This document shows positions 26,054-33,854 of a stretch of 64,000 nucleotides of DNA, piece by piece. The position numbers and the translations under genes were made by a program. Location of the stretch: NCBI GenBank assembly GCA_029781975.1, contig JAKOVQ010000005.1, positions 124,001 through 188,000 of the forward strand, read 5' to 3'. The notes under the pieces were generated by a model. It had not been told where the DNA came from and did not search any database. It saw nothing but the letters and a program-made list of their open reading frames with translations. Positions within the stretch are counted from its first letter, which is position 1. Each line of letters opens with the position of its first letter. This DNA comes from Acidobacteriota bacterium. Lineage in GTDB: Bacteria; Acidobacteriota; Thermoanaerobaculia; UBA5066.

Positions 26054-27373
26054 TCAGGCGGACGCCGGGGTCACGACCCCGGGGCCGCCCGCCGCGTAGA
26101 CCTCCCGCCCTCGGACGAAGGTCCGCTCGACGCGCCCCCGGAGGGTCCGGTCCGCCCAGGGAGAGTTCCGCGACCGCGAGCGGAACGACGAGAACGTCGT
26201 CCACCGGTCCGTGGAGAAGAGGACGACGTCCCCGGCCGCTCCCTCGGCCAGGGTCCCGTACGGGAGGCCGAAGAGCCGGGCGGGGGCCGTGGAGAGGACC
26301 TCCACGAGGCGCGTCAGGGGGAGGAGGCGCGTGGCGACGAACGAATCGACCAGGACGGCGAGGGCGGTCTCGAGGCCCGTCACGCCGAACGGCGCGGCGG
26401 CGAACTCCATCGCCTTCTCGTCGTCGTGGTGCGGGGCGTGGTCGGTGGCGACGCAGTCGATCGTGCCGTCCGCGAGCGCCTCGACGAGGGCGGCCCGGTC
26501 CGCTTCGTCCCGCAGCGGCGGGTTCATCTTGAACCGGGTGTCGTAAGCCGAGCGGGCGACGTCCTCGTCCGTCAGGGTCAGGTGGTGGGGCGTCACCTCG
26601 CAGGAGACCCGGACGCCCTCGGCCCGCGCCCGCCGCACGGCCGCGAGGGAGCCCCGCGTCGAGACGTGGGCCACGTGGAGGCGGGCGCCGGTCAGGGCGG
26701 CCAGCTCGACGTCGCGCGCCACCATCGACGACTCCGCCACGGCGGGCCAGCCCGGCAGCCCGAGCCGCGTCGACGCCCAGCCCTCGTTCATCACCCCGCC
26801 GGCGACGAGGCTCGGGTCCTCCTCGTGGACGACGACGGGGAGGTCGAACATCGAGGCGTACTCGAGCGCGCGCCGCATCAGGAGGCCGCTGGCGATCGGG
26901 CGGCCGTCGTCCGAGACGGCGACGATCCCCTCGGCCTTCATCAGGCCGATCTCGGCGAGCTCCTTCCCCTCGAGCCCCTTCGAGACGGCGCCGATCGGGA
27001 AGACCCGCACGAGGGCGGTCTCGCGGATCCGCCGGACGACGAAGGAGGCGGTGGCCGCGTCGTCCACCACCGGGCTCGTGTTCGCCATGGAGCAGACGGT
27101 CGTGAAGCCCCCGGCCGCGGCCGCCGCGGTCCCGGTGGCGATCGTCTCCTTGTACTCGTACCCCGGCTCGCGCAGGTGGACGTGGAGGTCGACGAAGCCG
27201 GGCGCCACGACGAGCCCCTCGGCGTCGACGACCGTCGCCCCCTTGGGCGCCGCGATCCTCTCGTCGACGCGGGCGACCACGCCGTCCCGGAGGAGGACGT
27301 CGAGCCCCTGGTCGAGCCCCCGCGACGGGTCGACGACCCGGCCGCCGGTGATCAGGACGGGAGCGTCATTCAT
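26054..27373 (-). CDS. pyrC: Dihydroorotase
   Basis: A 439-residue class I dihydroorotase, the third step of de novo pyrimidine synthesis (carbamoyl aspartate to dihydroorotate). The metal site begins with [12 protein letters not shown]. Other motifs are [31 protein letters not shown] and the catalytic Asp in [17 protein letters not shown] at 27371-27373 is preferred to an adjacent GTG, and it overlaps the pyrB end by 8 bp. It sits between pyrB and a receiver gene. Direct pyrB-pyrC linkage suggests coordinated production, as in species where the two proteins form a complex. Confidence 0.95.
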   Translation of the reverse strand: MNDAPVLITGGRVVDPSRGLDQGLDVLLRDGVVARVDERIAAPKGATVVDAEGLVVAPGFVDLHVHLREPGYEYKETIATGTAAAAAGGFTTVCSMANTSPVVDDAATASFVVRRIRETALVRVFPIGAVSKGLEGKELAEIGLMKAEGIVAVSDDGRPIASGLLMRRALEYASMFDLPVVVHEEDPSLVAGGVMNEGWASTRLGLPGWPAVAESSMVARDVELAALTGARLHVAHVSTRGSLAAVRRARAEGVRVSCEVTPHHLTLTDEDVARSAYDTRFKMNPPLRDEADRAALVEALADGTIDCVATDHAPHHDDEKAMEFAAAPFGVTGLETALAVLVDSFVATRLLPLTRLVEVLSTAPARLFGLPYGTLAEGAAGDVVLFSTDRWTTFSSFRSRSRNSPWADRTLRGRVERTFVRGREVYAAGGPGVVTPASA

Positions 27374-28331
27374 CACCGCTGGCTCCGATCAGGAGGTAGA
27401 GCACCGCCATCCGGACCGCGACGCCGGCCTCGACCTGGTCGAGGATCACGGAATCGGGGCCGTCGGCGACCGAGGAGTCGATCTCGACGCCGCGGTTCAT
27501 GGGGCCGGGGTGCATCACGATGGCGTCCTTCTTGGCCAGGCGGCGCCGCTCGGGCGTCAGTCCGAAGAGCTCGAAGTACTCGCGGTCGTTCGGGAAGCCG
27601 AGGCCCCCCCCGCGCTCCTTCTGCACCCGCAGCATCATCACCACGTCCGCCCCGTCGACGGCGTCCTCGATCCTGGTGACGACGCGCGCGCCGGTCCGTT
27701 CCACCGCCACCGGCAGGAGCGTCCGCGGGCCGGCGAGCGTGACCTCGGCGCCGACCTTCGTCAGGAGCTCGACGTTCGAGCGGGCGACGCGGCTGTGGAG
27801 GACGTCGCCGCAGATGGCGACCCGCAGCCCCTCGAGCCGCCCCTTGGCGCGCCTCATGGTGAACGCGTCGAGGAGCGCCTGGGTCGGGTGCGCGTGCGTC
27901 CCGTCCCCCGCGTTCACCACCGCGCACGGGAGGTTCCGCGCGAGGAAGTGCGGCGCGCCGGAGGCCTGGTGCCGGATGACGATGGCGTCGGGCTTCATCG
28001 CCATCAGGTTCCTCGCCGTGTCGAGGAGGGTCTCGCCCTTCGAGACGGAGGAGCCGGCGGCCGAGAACGAGATGGAGTCGGCCGACAGCCGCCGCTCGGC
28101 GATCTCGAAGGAGAAGCGGGTCCGGGTCGACGCCTCGAAGAAGAGGTTCGCGACCAGCTTGCCCCGGAGGGTCGGCACCTTCTTGATCGTCCGCTGGTTG
28201 ATCTCGCGCATCGACTCCGCCGTGTCGAGGACCAGCTGGATCTCGGGCCGGGTCAGCGATCCGATGTCGACGAGGTCCTTCTTCGCGAAGGAGGCGAGGG
28301 GCTCGGACGGGGCGTCGGGTCTTCGGGTCAC
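27366..28331 (-). CDS. pyrB: Aspartate carbamoyltransferase catalytic subunit
   Basis: A 321-residue ATCase catalytic chain that condenses carbamoyl phosphate and aspartate. Carbamoyl-phosphate contacts are in [15 protein letters not shown] and [16 protein letters not shown]. The aspartate-binding end carries [10 protein letters not shown] and [14 protein letters not shown]. There is no pyrI regulatory subunit gene. It follows pyrR by 15 bp and overlaps pyrC, so pyrR-pyrB-pyrC form one transcription unit. Confidence 0.95.
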   Translation of the reverse strand: MTRRPDAPSEPLASFAKKDLVDIGSLTRPEIQLVLDTAESMREINQRTIKKVPTLRGKLVANLFFEASTRTRFSFEIAERRLSADSISFSAAGSSVSKGETLLDTARNLMAMKPDAIVIRHQASGAPHFLARNLPCAVVNAGDGTHAHPTQALLDAFTMRRAKGRLEGLRVAICGDVLHSRVARSNVELLTKVGAEVTLAGPRTLLPVAVERTGARVVTRIEDAVDGADVVMMLRVQKERGGGLGFPNDREYFELFGLTPERRRLAKKDAIVMHPGPMNRGVEIDSSVADGPDSVILDQVEAGVAVRMAVLYLLIGASGDE

Positions 28332-28346
28332 CGGGGAGGACGCTCC

Positions 28347-29075
28347 CTAGCTCCGGCGTTTCGGCCCGGATCGCGGGGCCTTCCGCCGGGGCGCCCCGGC
28401 GGCGGCCTTGCGGCGGGGAGCCGGGCTCGCCTCGGGGCCCGCCGCGCGCCGCGCGGGGGCGCCCTTCCGGGGTCCGTCGCCCTTCGGCGCCGCCTTCCGC
28501 TTGCGGACGGGACGGGCGGCCTCGCGGTCCAGCAGCCAGACGTCGTCGTGGCCGTCGGTCTCGCGGAAGGTGACCGAGACGATCTCGGTCGCGGAGGTGG
28601 AGACCCTCTTCCCGACGAACTGGGCCTCGATCGGCAGCTCGCGGCGGCCCCGGTCGACGAGGACGGCGAGGAGGATCCGGCGCGGCCGCCCGAAGTCGAG
28701 GATGGCGTCGATGGCGGCGCGGACCGTCCGGCCCGTGAAGAGGACGTCGTCGCAGAGGACGATCGTCTTGGCCTCGACGGGGAACGAGATCTCCGTCCGC
28801 TTCAGGACCGGCGACGAGGCCACCGTGGAGAGGTCGTCCCGGTAGAGCGTGATGTCGAGGAGGCCGACGGGGGGGCGGGTCCCGTCCGCGCGCTCCACCT
28901 CGAGGGCGAGGCGCTGCGCGAGGGGGACGCCGCGGGTCCGGATGCCGACCAGGGCGAAGGTCTCGGCGCCGCCGACCGTCTCGACGAGCTCGCGGGCCAT
29001 CCGGGCGAAGATCCGCTGCATGCCGGTGGCGTCGATCAGCCGGACCTTCTTGTAGGTGCCTGCAGCTTCTCCCAT
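28347..29075 (-). CDS. pyrR: PyrR-like bifunctional regulator/uracil phosphoribosyltransferase with basic tail
   Basis: A 242-residue PyrR-type phosphoribosyltransferase. The PRPP-binding motif is intact in TIVLCDDVLFTGRTVRAAID, and other family blocks are VGIRTRGVPLAQRL and ITLYRDDL. Normal PyrR is about 180 residues. Here about 60 more residues follow, made almost only of Ala, Pro, Lys, Arg and Gly, and resembling the basic tails of nucleic-acid-binding proteins. The ATG is about 16 nt after a TAGTGT -10-like element. The 75-bp gap to queA leaves no room for a classical PyrR attenuator leader. It heads the pyr operon. Confidence 0.9.
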   Translation of the reverse strand: MGEAAGTYKKVRLIDATGMQRIFARMARELVETVGGAETFALVGIRTRGVPLAQRLALEVERADGTRPPVGLLDITLYRDDLSTVASSPVLKRTEISFPVEAKTIVLCDDVLFTGRTVRAAIDAILDFGRPRRILLAVLVDRGRRELPIEAQFVGKRVSTSATEIVSVTFRETDGHDDVWLLDREAARPVRKRKAAPKGDGPRKGAPARRAAGPEASPAPRRKAAAGAPRRKAPRSGPKRRS

Positions 29076-29150
29076 CTCGGACCGGGCGGGAACACTACAC
29101 GCGGGGGGCGGCGGCGTCAACGCGCGCCCCGAGGCGCCACAATCGGGGCG

Positions 29151-30185
29151 ATGGACGTCTCCGACTTCGAGTTCGACCTCCCCCCCGACGCGATCGCGCA
29201 GCGCCCCGCCCCGCGCGGCACCTCGCGGCTGATGACGCTCGACCGCCGGACGGGCGCCGTGGGCCACCGCCGGGTCGCCGACCTCCCGGACCTCCTCCGC
29301 GACGGGGACGTCGTGGTCGTGAACGACACCCGGGTCATCCCCGCGCGCCTCTTCGGCACCGACGCGGCGGGGCGCCGCACCGAGCTCCTCCTCGTGGAGC
29401 GGGCGCCTCACGACGAGAGCTGGTGGTGCCTCGCCCGCCCCGGCCGCCGCGCGAAGCCGGGGCGCTCGTTCGACGTGGGAGCCGGCGTCGTCGCGACGGT
29501 GCGCGAGACCGACGGCCACGGCCGCTACCTGGTGACGTTCTCCGGCGTCCCCCTGGCCGAGGCCCTCCCGCGGATCGGCTCCACCCCCCTCCCGCCGTAC
29601 ATCCACCGCCCCGACGGCATCGCCGACGCCCGCGACGCGGTCGACTACCAGACGGTCTACGCGCGCGAGCCCGGGGCGGTCGCCGCGCCGACGGCCGGGC
29701 TCCACTTCACCCCCGAGCTCCTCGACGCCGTGAAGGGCCGGGGAGCGGCCCTCGCCCGCCTGACCCTCCACGTCGGGATCGGGACGTTCAAGCCGGTGAA
29801 GGTCGACCGCGTGGAGGACCACCGGATGGAGCCGGAGCGGGGGGAGATCCCCGAGGAGACGGCCCGGCTCGTCAACGCGGCCCGGGACGAGGGACGGCGC
29901 GTCGTGGCCGTCGGGACGACCTCCGTCAGGACGCTCGAGGCCTCCGCGCGCTCGAACGGCGGCCGCGTCGCCCCCGGCCCCGTCGAGACCGCGCTCTTCC
30001 TCTACCCGGGCGCCGAGTTCCTCGCCGTCGACGCCCTCCTGACGAACTTCCACCTCCCGAGGTCGACGCTCCTGATGCTCGTCTCGGCCTTCGCCGGGCG
30101 CGAGCGCGTCCTCGCGGCGTACCGCGAGGCGGTCGCGGAGGGCTACCGGTTCTTCTCCTTCGGGGACGCGATGCTCGTCGCCTGA
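29151..30185 (+). CDS. queA: tRNA preQ1(34) S-adenosylmethionine ribosyltransferase-isomerase
   Basis: A 344-residue QueA that transfers and isomerises the ribosyl part of SAM to preQ1-tRNA, giving epoxyqueuosine. Recognisable blocks are FDLPPDAIAQRPAPRGTSRL at the N-terminus, VVVNDTRVIPARLFG, GSTPLPPYIHR, DYQTVYAREPGAVAAPTAGL, LTLHVGIGTFKPVK and TNFHLPRSTLLMLVSAFAG. The ATG is 7 nt after CACAAT (29138-29143), with no ribosome site. It is divergent from pyrR and convergent with htrA across a strong hairpin. No tgt gene is in the window. Confidence 0.95.
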   Translation: MDVSDFEFDLPPDAIAQRPAPRGTSRLMTLDRRTGAVGHRRVADLPDLLRDGDVVVVNDTRVIPARLFGTDAAGRRTELLLVERAPHDESWWCLARPGRRAKPGRSFDVGAGVVATVRETDGHGRYLVTFSGVPLAEALPRIGSTPLPPYIHRPDGIADARDAVDYQTVYAREPGAVAAPTAGLHFTPELLDAVKGRGAALARLTLHVGIGTFKPVKVDRVEDHRMEPERGEIPEETARLVNAARDEGRRVVAVGTTSVRTLEASARSNGGRVAPGPVETALFLYPGAEFLAVDALLTNFHLPRSTLLMLVSAFAGRERVLAAYREAVAEGYRFFSFGDAMLVA

Positions 30186-30223
30186 GGCGGCGGGGCGAGC
30201 GGCCCGCCTCGCCGCGACGGGCG

Positions 30224-30275
30224 GGAGCCCCGGAAAGGGAGACGCCCCGCTCGCGCGGGGCGTTCCCGGGGCTCC
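30224..30275. terminator. Long bidirectional hairpin between queA and htrA
   Basis: GGAGCCCCGG (30224-30233) pairs with CCGGGGCTCC (30266-30275), and nested inside is ACGCCCCGC with GCGGGGCGT around a TCGC loop. The hairpin lies between the two convergent stop codons (30185 and 30292) and can end both transcripts. No T tract is present. Confidence 0.65.
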
Positions 30276-30291
30276 GTGCGGCCGGGGGCCG

Positions 30292-31815
30292 CTACTCGGT
30301 CAGCTCGACCGCCGCGATGAAGTTCGTCGGCCGCGGGATGGAGCGGAGGACGTAGAACCTCACGAACTTCCCCTTGGCCTTCTTCATCTCGGCCTGGAAC
30401 GCCTCCACGGAGGCGACCGCCTTGCCGTTGACCTCCTGGATGACGTCGCCTTCCGACAGGCCCGCGTCGGCCGCGGCCGACACCGGCTTGACGTGGGTGA
30501 GGACGACGCCCTGGGCGTCGGCGGCGATCCGGTACGCGCGCCGGCTGGCGGACGTGAGGTTGTCGATGGAGATGCCGATCTTCTCGCGCGACTCCTGGCT
30601 CTCGTCCTCGGCGGCGGGGGCCTCCCCCTCCTCCTGCCTCTCCTCGAGGGTGGCGACGGTGGTCTTCTCCTTCCCGTCGCGGATCAGGGTGATCGCCACC
30701 TTGGTCCCCGGCGTCTTCCCGGAGACGTAGTCGATCAGGTCGCGGTTCGTCACCACCTTCACGTCGTCGACGCGCGTGATCACGTCGCCGTGGCGGATGC
30801 CCGCCTTGTCGCCCGGCATCCCCTTCTCGACCGACTGCACGAGGGCCCCTTCCGGCTTCGGGAGCTCGAACGCCTCCTGGATCTTCCGGTCGACCGAGGT
30901 GATCTGGATCCCCAGGAAGCCGCGGACGACCTTCCCCTTCTTCAGCTGCGGGAGCAGGCTCTTGGCGACGTTGATCGGGACGGCGAAGCCGATGTTCTGG
31001 GCGAACCGCGAGATCGCCGTGTTGATGCCGATCACCTCGCCGTGGACGTTGACGAGCGGCCCCCCGGAGTTGCCGAAGTTGATCGCCGCGTCGGTCTGGA
31101 TGAGGTTCTCGAACGAGCGCGTCGCGCTCGACAGGCCGGGCGCGCGGCCCTTGCCCGAGACGACGCCGACCGTGACGGTCTTCTCGAACTGGAGCGGGTC
31201 GCCGACGGCCATCACCCACTCGCCCACCCTCAGGCGGCTCGAGTCGCCGAGCGTCAGGGTGGGGAACGGCTTCTTGCCGTCGATCTTCAGGAGCGCCAGG
31301 TCCGTCGCCGGGTCGCGCCCGACCACCCGGGCCTTGTACTCGTCGACCTCGCCGACGGTCACGTCGACCCGCTCCGCCCCCTCGATGACGTGGTTGTTCG
31401 TCAGGATGAAGCCGTCGGGCTCGATCAGGAACCCGGTGCCGCCCGAGAGCTCCTTCTGGTCCTCGTCGTCGCCCTGCCCCTTGCGGTCGGGGCCGAAGAA
31501 CTGGTCGAAGGGGCTCTGCCCTCCCCAGTTGTGGAAGGGGGCGGGGCGCTTGTCGGCCTTGATGATCTCGGTCGACCGGATCGAGACCACGGCCGGGACG
31601 ACGCGCTCGGCGATGTCGGCGAACGACGGCAGCCCTTCCGGCGCCGTCGCCCGGACCGCCGGGGCCGGGCTGCTCGCCGCGTCGGCCGACGAGGACGCCA
31701 TCCGGTCCGCCGAGGCGTGGCGGGTGAAGTCGAGGCTCCCGGCCAGGATCATCCCGAAGACGACCGCGGCGGCGACGAGAGCCGTGAGGGAGAGGACCTT
31801 CGTTTTCGTCTGCAT
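30292..31815 (-). CDS. degP: Do/DegP (HtrA) family serine endoprotease
   Basis: A 507-residue periplasmic trypsin-like protease and chaperone for misfolded envelope proteins. It has an N-terminal membrane anchor or signal (VLSLTALVAAAVVFGMILAG) and an acidic linker. The catalytic triad is in ILTNNHVIEG (His), DPATDLALLKI (Asp) and NFGNSGGPLV (Ser), with two PDZ domains (about 265-360 and 405-500). The upstream in-frame ATGs are rejected because AAGGA sits just before the ATG at 31813-31815. TATGAT ends 10 nt upstream. The TonB-like gene on the same strand is 111 bp upstream. Confidence 0.94.
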   Translation of the reverse strand: MQTKTKVLSLTALVAAAVVFGMILAGSLDFTRHASADRMASSSADAASSPAPAVRATAPEGLPSFADIAERVVPAVVSIRSTEIIKADKRPAPFHNWGGQSPFDQFFGPDRKGQGDDEDQKELSGGTGFLIEPDGFILTNNHVIEGAERVDVTVGEVDEYKARVVGRDPATDLALLKIDGKKPFPTLTLGDSSRLRVGEWVMAVGDPLQFEKTVTVGVVSGKGRAPGLSSATRSFENLIQTDAAINFGNSGGPLVNVHGEVIGINTAISRFAQNIGFAVPINVAKSLLPQLKKGKVVRGFLGIQITSVDRKIQEAFELPKPEGALVQSVEKGMPGDKAGIRHGDVITRVDDVKVVTNRDLIDYVSGKTPGTKVAITLIRDGKEKTTVATLEERQEEGEAPAAEDESQESREKIGISIDNLTSASRRAYRIAADAQGVVLTHVKPVSAAADAGLSEGDVIQEVNGKAVASVEAFQAEMKKAKGKFVRFYVLRSIPRPTNFIAAVELTE

Positions 31816-31926
31816 CGCGTCCTTCATCATAGCGGCGCCGGCCCGTGCAACGGTCGTGCCCGCCATCGTCTCCTTACGGAAGGGTCCCTCCGGGGTTTCG
31901 GACCGCCCCGCGGCTTTCTCCCCGGC

Positions 31927-33135
31927 CTATCTCCCGGACCCGCCCGGCGCCGTCCGGTCGAGGTCCTCCGGGCGGATGTTGTAGAGGAACGTCACCGTCA
32001 CCCCCTCGCGGTCGTGGCCCAGGTCCGCCGGGAGCGGCCGGAAGGGGCTCGCGTTCCGGATCGCCTGCATCGCGGCGTTGTCGTAGGGAGGGATCCCGGA
32101 GGAGACGAGGAGCGTCACCCCCTCCACGTGCCCGTCCTTCATGATGTAGAAGCGGATGCGGCACCACCCCTTGATGCCGTAGTACGCCAGCTTCGGGACG
32201 TCCCAGTTCTGCTTGATCTTCCGGATCATCGCGGCCGCGTACGAGCCCCAGTCGTAGCCGGCGGTGTCGAAGGTGAGCGGCCCCGAGTCGACGAATCCGC
32301 CGTCGCGCTCGAAGCCGGCGCCCCCCTCACCCCCGGCCGCCTCGGCCCGGGCGGCCTGGGCGACCTGCGCCGCCGTCAGCCCCTGGAGGATGCTGGGCGA
32401 GAGCCCCTTGAGCCCCTTGAGGGCTTCCCCCGGCCCGGCCTGCTCCGGCTTCTTCTTCGCCGCCGATCCGCCGTCTCCGGCCGGCTCCTGCGCGGCGGCC
32501 TGCGCCACGGCCGGAGGGGCCTTGGCCGTCTCGGCCCCCTTCTTTCCCTCCTCGAGGTCCTGGATTCCGGACTTGGCGACGGACCGTGGCTGGACCGCCT
32601 TCGGGAGCTTCGGGTCTCCCCCGTGCGCCTGGCGGTCCAGGTCCGACGGGCGGGGCCTCGGCCCCGGGGCGGGGGCCCTGGGACCGGGCGACGGGAAGAG
32701 GTCCACGGGGATCGGCGGCTCGGGAGGGGGCACGGTCATCAGCTTGACGATCCCGAGCGGGTCGGGGAGCTGGTCGGGAGGGACCTCCGGAAGCTTCTTC
32801 GGCGGGGGCGCGAGGATCACGGCGAGCGCGATGAGGAGGTGGAGGATGACGGACAGGGCCACCGCGCGCTCGCGGTCGATCCCCCAGAGCGGACGATCCT
32901 CGGCGACGTCGTCCTTCGGCGGAGGAGCTGCACCCACGATCCGGTCCAGGTGGACCTCCACCTCGACCGGTTCCGGCCGGGCGAAGGGGTCGTGCTCGCG
33001 CTGAAGGCCGCCCGGAGGCGGCCACGGGGCGGGAACGGCGTCGTCGTCCCGCGAGGGGTCGAGACCGAGAAGAGAGTCGTCGAGAATGCGCTCCTCGCAA
33101 GGGGACGCCAGGATCGTCCCTCGAGCGGCTCGCAT
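31927..33135 (-). CDS. TonB-like energy transducer
   Basis: A 402-residue protein with an acidic N-terminal cytoplasmic part (about 90 residues), one membrane span (AVALSVILHLLIALAVILAP), and a long Pro/Ala/Lys-rich periplasmic region. It ends with a TonB C-terminal domain (about 300-390, WGSYAAAMIRKIKQNWDVP, IRFYIMKDGHVEGV, AAMQAIRNASPFRPLP). This architecture couples inner-membrane energy to outer-membrane receptors, or serves as a TonB/TolA-like linker. No exbB, exbD or tolQR is adjacent. The N-terminal cytoplasmic extension is longer than in enteric TonB. Its ATG lies inside a 7-bp inverted repeat. Confidence 0.85.
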   Translation of the reverse strand: MRAARGTILASPCEERILDDSLLGLDPSRDDDAVPAPWPPPGGLQREHDPFARPEPVEVEVHLDRIVGAAPPPKDDVAEDRPLWGIDRERAVALSVILHLLIALAVILAPPPKKLPEVPPDQLPDPLGIVKLMTVPPPEPPIPVDLFPSPGPRAPAPGPRPRPSDLDRQAHGGDPKLPKAVQPRSVAKSGIQDLEEGKKGAETAKAPPAVAQAAAQEPAGDGGSAAKKKPEQAGPGEALKGLKGLSPSILQGLTAAQVAQAARAEAAGGEGGAGFERDGGFVDSGPLTFDTAGYDWGSYAAAMIRKIKQNWDVPKLAYYGIKGWCRIRFYIMKDGHVEGVTLLVSSGIPPYDNAAMQAIRNASPFRPLPADLGHDREGVTVTFLYNIRPEDLDRTAPGGSGR

Positions 33136-33148
33136 GGGAAACCCATGC
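33132..33148. promoter_or_regulatory. Inverted repeat over the tonB-like start codon
   Basis: GCATGGG (33132-33138) and CCCATGC (33142-33148) are a perfect 7-bp inverted repeat separated by AAA. One arm contains the ATG of the TonB-like gene. It may be an operator in the divergent tonB/rimP region or an RNA hairpin hiding the start codon. It could also be chance. Confidence 0.35.
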
Positions 33149-33209
33149 CAATCACCCGGGCGCCGGCGGCCGATGGATGATAGGGCAGCCCGCTCGGGCG
33201 CGGGTCTCC

Positions 33210-33239
33210 TTGAAGGGACGCGGGATCGTCTGATATAAG
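33210..33239 (+). promoter_or_regulatory. Promoter of the rimP-nusA-infB operon
   Basis: TTGAAG (33210-33215) is followed after 18 bp by TATAAG (33234-33239); GATATA two bases earlier is an alternative -10 at 16 bp. The stretch is unusually AT-rich for this genome. The predicted start near 33246 lies upstream of the leader hairpins and about 85 nt before rimP. Confidence 0.65.
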
Positions 33240-33245
33240 AAGAGC

Positions 33246-33297
33246 TGGGCTGACTTTCAAAGTCCTTGAGGGTGGGCTTCGAGCCCGCCTTTTTTTT
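33246..33297 (+). ncRNA. rimP operon leader with intrinsic terminator (attenuator)
   Basis: Downstream of the promoter, GACTTT-C-AAAGTC (33252-33264) forms one small perfect hairpin. GGTGGGCT-TCG-AGCCCGCC (33271-33289, one G-U pair) forms a second that is followed by eight T residues (33290-33297). It is the only textbook rho-independent terminator in the window. There is no plus-strand gene before it, so it must stop transcription before rimP unless antitermination occurs. Leader attenuators in front of rimP-nusA operons are known in other bacteria; what controls this one is unknown. Confidence 0.7.
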
Positions 33298-33329
33298 CGG
33301 TGGCCCCCGGGGAGGACCTCACGGAGAGC

Positions 33330-33854
33330 GTGACGAATCGCAGCACCCCGCTGAGCGAGGCGACGCAGGACGGCCTACGGGCGGCGCTCGGGTCGCTCGG
33401 GCTGGAGCTGTGCCACGTCGACTGGCGTCCCGGGGCTCGCCGCGGCGTCCTCACGCTCTTCATCGACCGCCCGGGCGGCGTCTCGCTCGAGGACTGCGAG
33501 GCGGCCAGCCGCGCCGCTTCGGACCTCCTCGAGGCGGCGGACCCCATACCGGGCGCCTGGGTCCTCGAGGTCTCCTCGCCGGGCCTCGACCGGCCGCTCT
33601 GGTCCCTCGACGACGCCCGGAGGTTCGTGGGCCGCAGGGTCCGCGTGACGACGACCGCTCCCGTCGACGGCGCCCGACACATGAAGGGACCGCTCGAGGG
33701 AGTCGACGGCGGCGCCCTGGTGGTCGTAGACGAGGACCGGCGGCATCGTTACACTGTGCAGTTCGGCGACGTCAAGGTCGTCCGCTTGATCCCGGAGTTC
33801 GAAGCCCCCCCGACCCCGTCGTCCCCAGCCCGAAGGGAGAGACCCGCGAGATGA
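33330..33854 (+). CDS. rimP: Ribosome maturation factor RimP
   Basis: A 174-residue factor for 30S subunit assembly. The N-terminal domain shows LGLELCHVDWRPGARRGVLTLFIDRPGGVSLEDCEAASR (two alternating strands and the ED-C-E-x-x-S-R segment), then VLEVSSPGLDRPL, the family hallmark. The C-terminal SH3-like domain follows. GTG at 33330 with GGAGA just upstream is chosen. An earlier GTG at 33300 abuts the terminator T run and has no ribosome site. The stop overlaps nusA (ATGA). Its place at the head of the nusA-infB operon is conserved widely. Confidence 0.92.
   Translation: MTNRSTPLSEATQDGLRAALGSLGLELCHVDWRPGARRGVLTLFIDRPGGVSLEDCEAASRAASDLLEAADPIPGAWVLEVSSPGLDRPLWSLDDARRFVGRRVRVTTTAPVDGARHMKGPLEGVDGGALVVVDEDRRHRYTVQFGDVKVVRLIPEFEAPPTPSSPARRERPAR

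Noticed and set aside
33271-33297. Terminator of an upstream plus-strand gene
   Set aside because: The gene upstream (TonB-like) is on the minus strand and begins here, so no plus-strand transcript ends at this site; it is better explained as a leader attenuator.
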